DNA from: Cladorrhinum sp. PSN259
Lineage: Eukaryota; Ascomycota; Sordariomycetes; Sordariales; Podosporaceae
Assembly: GCA_033725935.1 (NCBI GenBank)
Contig: MU867110.1
Location: forward strand, 62,001-126,000
Direction: 5' to 3'
Length of the DNA: 64,000 nucleotides
This document shows positions 58,101 to 64,000 of the stretch, one piece after another (position 1 is the first letter of the stretch; each line of letters begins with the position of its first letter). The notes under the pieces are model-generated. The model ran no database searches, was not told the origin of the DNA, and saw only the letters and a list, made by a program, of their open reading frames with translations. A program made the position numbers and the translations under genes.

Positions 58101-58896
58101 CCTCGTTGGCTTTACGCTGGCGCCGCTCCCAAGGAGACTCAGCATTACTAGTGGTAGGAGATTGGCTAGCGTCGGTCGAACTATCCGAGTCTGATGAAGA
58201 TGCTGTTCCTCCATATCCATTTTGCTGACCCCCTTCTGACTGTTCTTCCGAATTGGAATCCGGACTGGCATGACCATTGATATGTCCATTCGAATTAAGC
58301 AAGCCCTGCCGCTCGGAGTCGGTGCCTTCCTCCTGTCTGGAGCTCCATACCCCCTCAAAGTAAATTATTAGTGCCAACAGGAAAAACATATATCGAACAC
58401 CAATAGCCGAGATGTCGAAGATTCCTGGAAGCCCAAGCGGCTCTGCTGGTCTGACTCTGAACGACAGGAACTCGATGATGGGTTCAAAGACCAGGGCTAA
58501 CCCAATAGAGCCCGTGAACGGATACCAGATTGGCTTTTCTGTGTCTGAAAGTCCCACAAACTCGACGCCAAATACCAATGCGTTGGAGAGGAGACCGATG
58601 ATTGTGTCTTGGTCGGCCGGAGGGAATGTGCCGAGGATCACCGAGTTGACCACCAAGTTGGTTAGCTGGGCGAAATATGTGACAATGCTGAGCATTAGGA
58701 GCCATAGAAAGACGCGTCGCCGAGGGTGCTCGCAGGCTGCTGATTTTGTCTGTAGAGTACAGATAGCAATGCCCTGACAGACGGCATAGTAGATGAATAC
58801 AATGATTGGGAAGGCATAGTGAAGGCTGACGAGAAGTGGTCGATAAGGGAATTGTATGGCCTGACCTTGCAGGTCTGTGTCGTATGGGTCTGTCAT
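55162..58896 (-). CDS. HMT1-like ABC half-transporter with a PAM2-containing tail
   Basis: Six exons: 58042-58896, 56757-57976, 56543-56703, 56284-56485, 55849-56227 and 55162-55737; 1130 aa. The N-terminal 190 residues have about five membrane spans (extra TMD0), followed by an acidic Ser-rich linker. A six-span ABC membrane domain comes next (about 290-580). The ATPase domain has Walker A GATGAGKST (about 660), LSGGELQR, LLDEATSAVD and the H-loop AHRLST. This matches S. pombe HMT1 and animal ABCB6, which move phytochelatin, glutathione complexes or porphyrins into the vacuole or lysosome. The last intron (111 nt, with CTAAC branch site) joins GHKKE to GSRLNPDAPTFTP. The final 192 residues are a disordered Pro/Ser/basic tail opening with a canonical PAM2 motif (residues SRLNPDAPTFTP), which normally binds the MLLE domain of poly(A)-binding protein. 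The other introns are 65, 53, 57 and 56 nt. Confidence 0.9.
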
Positions 58897-61800
58897 TGTA
58901 AAGGTATGCCACTTAGTTGAAGCACGGGTGAGTTCGTGAACTCTGTGGTTTTTTTTGTGGTGTTGTTCGGATGGGCGAGATATGTCTGGTATGTGTTTTT
59001 TTTTGGAAGTGATAGGCTTGCCGGGTGAGACGAGGGGCGAACTGCTCTTGTTTGCACAATCCGATCCTGCTGCTACCCGAAGGTATTTTTTTTTTAGTGC
59101 TTGGTCCCTGCCTTCACACCTTAATAAACTGGGTTGGGCCTATCGCTCCTGCAACCTGCAATATTCCGCCACTGTCTCAGTCTGAACCAGCCGGCGGTGA
59201 AAGAGAGTCTCAGAATGAGAAAGAGCCAACAAGAAGAGGTCTGCCTGCGCCAAGTGCCGTATAAAGACAATTTAGATCAAGAAGGAACGGCCCTTCCCCC
59301 CAATGTCGATTCAGATTCCGAGACAATTGGGTCCCGGCTCAGAATCTTCCCGTCCCAGCCTTTCAGTCCCTCTCAGGCTCGGGACTCAAGGTTCATCAGA
59401 CTTTGACAGACGGCGAAGAAATTGGATTATTCTGATCGATATTGTCCGCTTTAGTCGGTTGGCCGCGCACCTCTATCAACTTTCAGTTTGTCCAAATTTG
59501 CTCCCGAAAAAATCTGTCCTCAGCCCCTTTTCTCTCTTAACTTCCGGTTCTTCCGGCCACGAGTAGCCGCCTGGTCGTCGATGAAAGGTTTCTTATAGTC
59601 TAGTCCTCAAATCCGTCCTCTGAGTCTAGGCAGGATTCAATGTTTGTTTCCTGGGCAAGAAGGGCAGTCGCCGGGAGACTTTCTTATATGCACTCTTTAT
59701 GTGAGACGTCAACTGACACAGCGTCGTACGAACGTTTGTAGAGGCTACCTGAAATGCACCGGAACGGCCGAACACGAAAAACTTTGACTGACCGGGGCCT
59801 AAGGATTCCGCCTCAGGTGAATGGGGAAAGTGAAAGTTGAAGTATGACGAGAAGGGGAGAGAGAGAAAGGCTGCAGGAGGCAAGGAGCGGGAGAGCTACT
59901 GGATGTGTTATGAGATATGTACGGTATGACCACTTCGATGGTTGGTAATTATGGGGAGTTGTTTCCAATTAGGGCCGTCCAACAAGAACATGAGGCACAG
60001 GAATGGCAGACTGGAGGCTGGTATTCGAAGTGATGGGTGGCACGGAACGTCTCACTGCCACGTCGTTTTCCATGGAGTCGGATCCCTCATTCAGAGTCGT
60101 CGTTGACTTTAAATCGATGCGGCCCAGTTCGAACAAGTGCACGTAAGCGTCGGTAGAGGCAAACAACAAGGCTGATATTGTGAGATGTGGCACGGAGAAT
60201 CTCCAGGTTGCAGGTGGATATTTAAATCCAAGACTACTCCCAAGCTAGGCTTCGCCTACAAAATACACAGAAGAATATGTGAGGCTCGTGATCTGCCCAT
60301 TGGCTGTCTTACTGCGTCTATAAAATATAAAGATACGGTGTGGGATTCTCGACTAGCCGATTGCTTGGAGTTGGGTTACGTTGGGATCATGAAAGTGATG
60401 AGTGACCAGGCCTGCAAGCAGCAAGCGAACGAAGCTGTTTTCTTTTTTTTAACTCCACGCTGCCGCCAATATTGGAGTAACCGTCCGAATAGAGTCTGCC
60501 AAGCGCGGGAATCTGGGTTGGATGGCGCTTCCAGCCCCTGTCCCCTGGCTATCTCAAATGCCACACACTCGCAGACGGCGACTGGGTTGTCGCATGAAAA
60601 TGCAAAGGGAAGCGCCATGCATCCAAATCCAGGATCAGCATCGGCGGTGTAATCTGAGAATGGAACATGCTCGCAACCACCTCGAAGCCCGACTTCGGGC
60701 TCTCTTCCCGACCCAAAATCGGACAAACCAGCATCTTGCGGGTCACAAGTTAGTGGCTCGTCCCTCTTCTCCCGCTGTTATTGCGAACTTGTAAGGGTCG
60801 TTTCTGTCTAAATGCTGGACTCTGATTTGTTTCCGTTCCGGCGGAAGAGACAGGCCCTGTCCAGGAGACATCGGCGGGTATTCCGTAGACTCGGGAAGCT
60901 TGGTACTTCAGCCTCAGTGCATTGTTTTCCAAATTGGGTTTTTGTGAAATGTGGTGGGATAACTCGTAGATTCTACTCCAATATGCAAACTAGTGATTGA
61001 TACACACCTCCCATCGTTTATCGTATCCGTGTCGAAAGACGGGCTTCCATTGCTTGTGTCACCCCAAGAATCAGTGAGGAGGCAAGGGACTTTTGACTCA
61101 GTGGCATCACGGGGCCGTGACGTGACAGTAGCTTAGTCTAGCGCCTCGGCAGTTAGCAAGCCAAGGGGAGGGATGGTACAGCAGCAGGCAAACATATCGA
61201 GTGTCAAAGATAGTGAGGGACGGAAAACGCCACATACTGCTCGACTCCAAGATGAGAAAGATACGGACCACTGAGCGTACAGGTGGCTTGCAGCTACAGT
61301 GCTCAAGGTGGTTTCATCCAATCCAATCCGGGAACTCGCTGCAAGACATTCTTGATGTGGAAGAAAAGTTGTTGCCTAGTTGTTCAAAGATATTATGGCC
61401 CTAATTCTTATCATCGACGTCCAGAGTCAGCGGGTATGGCGCAAGTTGCCAGCAGACAAGAGCCATCATCACACTACACCGCACCTTACTCTGGACTTGG
61501 GTCTCGGAGATCATGTAGCAGCGGGCCCTATCCGGGAGTTGACCCCCGGTCTTGCCATCGGGTGTTGCCGGGGCTCTTGGCTTGCTATTGCCTGGGACAG
61601 ATCTATGATCGACAACAGATCCAAAGGCTGAAAAAGTGACAGCCAATATTGCTTGCTGGATGCAGCAAGGAGACATGGGAACCGGTGGGCAATCTGGCCA
61701 ATAAAGCAGCAACCCGAACGATCCTGCATTACCTGCGCATCACAATGTGTCGTGGGCAAGCGTGATTGGATTGTTGGAAACTGCAGAACCTAATAGTTTC

Positions 61801-62878
61801 CTGTACCGACACCCTGGGTCTCAGTCTGGAGGTTCGTATATCAGCCTGATACGTATATTGTTGACCTGATGTTGGGAGGCGGGATACTTGTCTGTTGTCA
61901 AACTTGGAAAAAAAAAAAACACAAAAAAAGAGTTGAGAGTGCAACCAGACACATCACACGGGTGTGTCATGAGATGATATGTCAACTTGCAGAGTGGGAA
62001 ATAGGATTGGTCGGTTTGTTCGGATACACCATGCAAGAAGTCAGCAGCAATTCTTGATTGTTGCGGGAGCGCAGATGAGGTGTCTGACCTTGCATCCTGC
62101 GTCGACCCACACGTAGGTAATGCTGCCCTCCGGCTTCCGGCTCAACCTTCTTGTTGGTGCCACTACGAGGCAGGCACGAGGCAGAGACGGGACGTCGCCG
62201 ACCAAGTTGAGATCCCGATCTCGCAACCTCAAAATTTAAAACCGAACTTTGTGCAGTTGCGATGCCTACCTTACCTCGGTGAGCTTGAGGTCACTATCTC
62301 AGCATCGATGCATTTCAGTTGGTGATCACACAGACGGGTAGATAAACTTCTTAGCTTAGTCGGAGAATTTCATTGTTTTAGATTGGTCCTGGTGTCACCC
62401 CAGCGGCCGCAAAGAGGCTGGCCGTTTCTTGGTGTTCCCCAGTTTCTTAAACACAGCCCTATTATGAGGCTGAATGCACTTGTACGGCTCAGGCCTCCCA
62501 TTGACATGGATCTGGACGTCGACTGAGCCTGATCCTAGTACTAATTTTAAGCTATGCCAAAAACAAGATGAGAGTGCGAATCCAAGACACCAGCGAAGTC
62601 GGCAAGTGACTCAACGGAGGGTCAAACCTCAATAGTTAAACTTCAACAAATAGCCAAGAAGGTGGAGCTTAGTTCGGATGACTATCGATAAAACTTACAT
62701 AGTAATTTGTAGTGGAGGGAGTAGACTCTTGACAAGTATATAATTAGAGAGCCTTGTCGAAGCCCACCCTCGAGTAGATACTTTGTTGTAACACAGCCGC
62801 CTCAAGTCACCGCAGCGAATATATACCGCCAAATTAACACCCAGGCCACGGGACAAATCAACCAGCGACTCATCAAAA
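58897..62878. other. Gene-poor intergenic region, 4.0 kb
   Basis: The largest gap in the window, between divergent HMT1-like (-) and NADAR (+) genes. Several frames of 100-155 codons exist on both strands but none has family likeness or credible splice joins. Short A and T runs occur (about 59090 T run, 61908 A run). Regulatory sequence, non-coding RNA or decayed sequence are all possible. Confidence 0.5.
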
Positions 62879-63508
62879 ATGCCACCCAAAGCCCCATCCC
62901 GAACCCAATTCCAACGCAACCAAGGACCGCTCTACTTCTGGCGGGAAACAGTCGCATATGGCTACCTCTCAAACTGGTACCCATCCCCATTTACGACCGG
63001 CCCGGTTCCCCCCCAAATCTCCTCAACGCCCATCCTCAACCCCGAATCCCACCTCACGTCGCCCATTACCTTTTCAACCTCGGAGCACCACATGATGTAC
63101 TGCAAAGCCCTGCTCTTCCATCCAGAATCCGTAGACGCAGTCCTATCAGCGCAACACCCGCGCCAAGCCAAAGACATCGGCAGGAGAATCCCCAACTTTG
63201 ACGAAAAAGTGTGGAACAGACACAGAAATGAAGTCGTGAGGCAAGGGAATTACTTGAAATTTACGTACCCCGTCAACAACGAAGAGGGGAGTAAGTGGAC
63301 TGTTGGAGGGAAAAGTATCAGAGAGCATCTGCTGGAGACGGGTGACAGAGAGCTGGTGGAGGCTAGTCCGTGGGATAAAATTTGGGGTATCGGGTTCAAA
63401 GCGGAGGACGCTGAGAGGAATAGGAGGAATTGGGGGTTGAATTTGCTGGGTAAGGAGTTGATGAATGTTCGGTCGGTGATTAGGGCGGAGGAAGAGGGGG
63501 AAAAGTAG
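62879..63508 (+). CDS. NADAR-domain (YbiA-like, DUF1768) protein
   Basis: Single exon, 209 aa, essentially one domain. Landmarks of the NADAR family are present: LYFWRETVAYGYLSNWYPSP near the start, TFSTSEHHMMYCKALLF (with the conserved S-E-H-x-M-x-x-x-K-A), RHRNEVVRQGNYLKFTYP, and REHLLETGDRELVEASPWDK followed by IWGIG. Bacterial YbiA is tied to riboflavin-intermediate damage control, and NADAR enzymes remove ADP-ribose from guanine in DNA in some toxin-antitoxin systems. The substrate of fungal members is not established. The insertion between the F-W start and the SEH motif (about 25 residues rich in Pro) is typical of fungal proteins. ATG 62879 has an A-rich upstream context and gives the expected length. 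No introns and no targeting signal. Confidence 0.92.
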   Translation: MPPKAPSRTQFQRNQGPLYFWRETVAYGYLSNWYPSPFTTGPVPPQISSTPILNPESHLTSPITFSTSEHHMMYCKALLFHPESVDAVLSAQHPRQAKDIGRRIPNFDEKVWNRHRNEVVRQGNYLKFTYPVNNEEGSKWTVGGKSIREHLLETGDRELVEASPWDKIWGIGFKAEDAERNRRNWGLNLLGKELMNVRSVIRAEEEGEK

Positions 63509-64000
63509 ATAAAGGAGGCAGAGGCTGGCAATAGTAAGGGGAAATAGGCATGGTTCACGTAGAAGTTGAGGAATTTGTGAAGGGCAGAAGTAGTGAGGAA
63601 GGGATACGATAAGCGGATTACAAGATTGAAAGATGAAAAGGTGAAGTGTTGTTTGTTAATATATAATGAAGCACACTGCAAGAAGATATGGTACACCAAG
63701 AACTTGGTATAGATTAATGTATATACGGATACACAGATTTTTTCTTAGAAAAAAGGCTGATGTTCCGCTGTTATAGACTGACCTGCCCCCAAAAAAGGAC
63801 CTTGCAGTGTCAGGTGGTTGAAGCTATTGGCAGACTTTTCTCCAACCTGGGAAATTCCCCTCTTCCCTTTTCTTTCTATTTGTACAAACAAAACAGGCTG
63901 CTCCATCCTGTATCATCATGAACACATGCCCGCTTTTCCATTCCCTTCCGGCTTCCATCGTAAATGTGTTGTGTAAGAGTGGCGTGTTTCGTAGTTGTGA
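63509..64000. other. 3' flank, no gene seen
   Basis: 0.5 kb after the NADAR stop codon, including its probable 3' UTR. No further coding frame recognised up to the window edge. Confidence 0.55.

Noticed and set aside
60185..60652. 155-codon plus-strand frame in the 4-kb gap
   Set aside because: No family likeness, odd composition and overlapping frames of similar size on the other strand.

Overview
The window looks like nuclear DNA of a filamentous ascomycete (Pezizomycotina, most likely a Sordariomycete). The reasons are: eukaryotic genes on both strands with many short introns (about 52-143 nt, one of 525 nt, with GTAAGT-like donors and CTAAC/CTGAC-like branch sites); gene families typical of moulds and partly absent from baker's yeast (full-length ABC-A transporter, HMT1-type ABC half-transporter, BNA1); and roughly balanced GC with many homopolymer and microsatellite tracts between genes. 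The species assignment is inference. No prokaryotic systems, phage, CRISPR arrays, transposons, rRNA genes or convincing tRNA genes were seen.

Layout. 0.9-6.7 kb: LYAR-type zinc-finger protein (-) and Bem46-type alpha/beta hydrolase (+). 6.7-10.1 kb: gene-poor stretch ending in a cluster of RFX-like sites and a 29-nt poly-T tract in front of an ERD1/EXS-domain membrane protein (+). 12-16.3 kb: a disordered unknown protein (+) and a Nudix CoA-diphosphatase-like gene (+). 16.6-19.7 kb: Ctr copper transporter (-), 3-hydroxyanthranilate dioxygenase BNA1 (+) and an FAHD1-type hydrolase (-). 21-26.7 kb: small conserved unknown protein (+) and the NF-X1/FAP1 homologue (-). 27.5-32.8 kb: a six-exon ABC-A transporter (-). 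35.5-44.3 kb: Ser/Pro-rich unknown protein, secreted Ser/Thr-rich protein, GRF zinc-finger protein and a homeobox factor (all +). 46-48 kb: NAD kinase (-). 51.3-54 kb: exosome subunit RRP46 (-) and PP2A activator PTPA (+) sharing a 344-bp divergent promoter. 55.2-58.9 kb: HMT1-like ABC half-transporter (-). 62.9-63.5 kb: NADAR (YbiA-like) protein (+).

The 20 gene models were assembled by hand from open frames, splice signals and frame arithmetic; every model gives an uninterrupted reading frame. They are mostly housekeeping genes acting in separate processes (RNA decay and binding, NAD(P) metabolism, membrane transport, phosphatase control, transcription) and do not form a biosynthetic cluster. 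Three touch NAD: BNA1 (de novo synthesis), NAD kinase (NADP) and NADAR (predicted ADP-ribose chemistry).

The most interesting signals are: (1) a textbook PAM2 motif, which binds poly(A)-binding protein, at the start of the last exon of the HMT1-like ABC transporter; (2) a probable GC-AG intron in the ABC-A gene; (3) a possible ATG-only first exon for the GRF-finger gene; and (4) an RFX X-box-like cluster, poly-T tract and overlapping short upstream ORF in front of the ERD1-like gene. I found no clearly novel multi-gene system.
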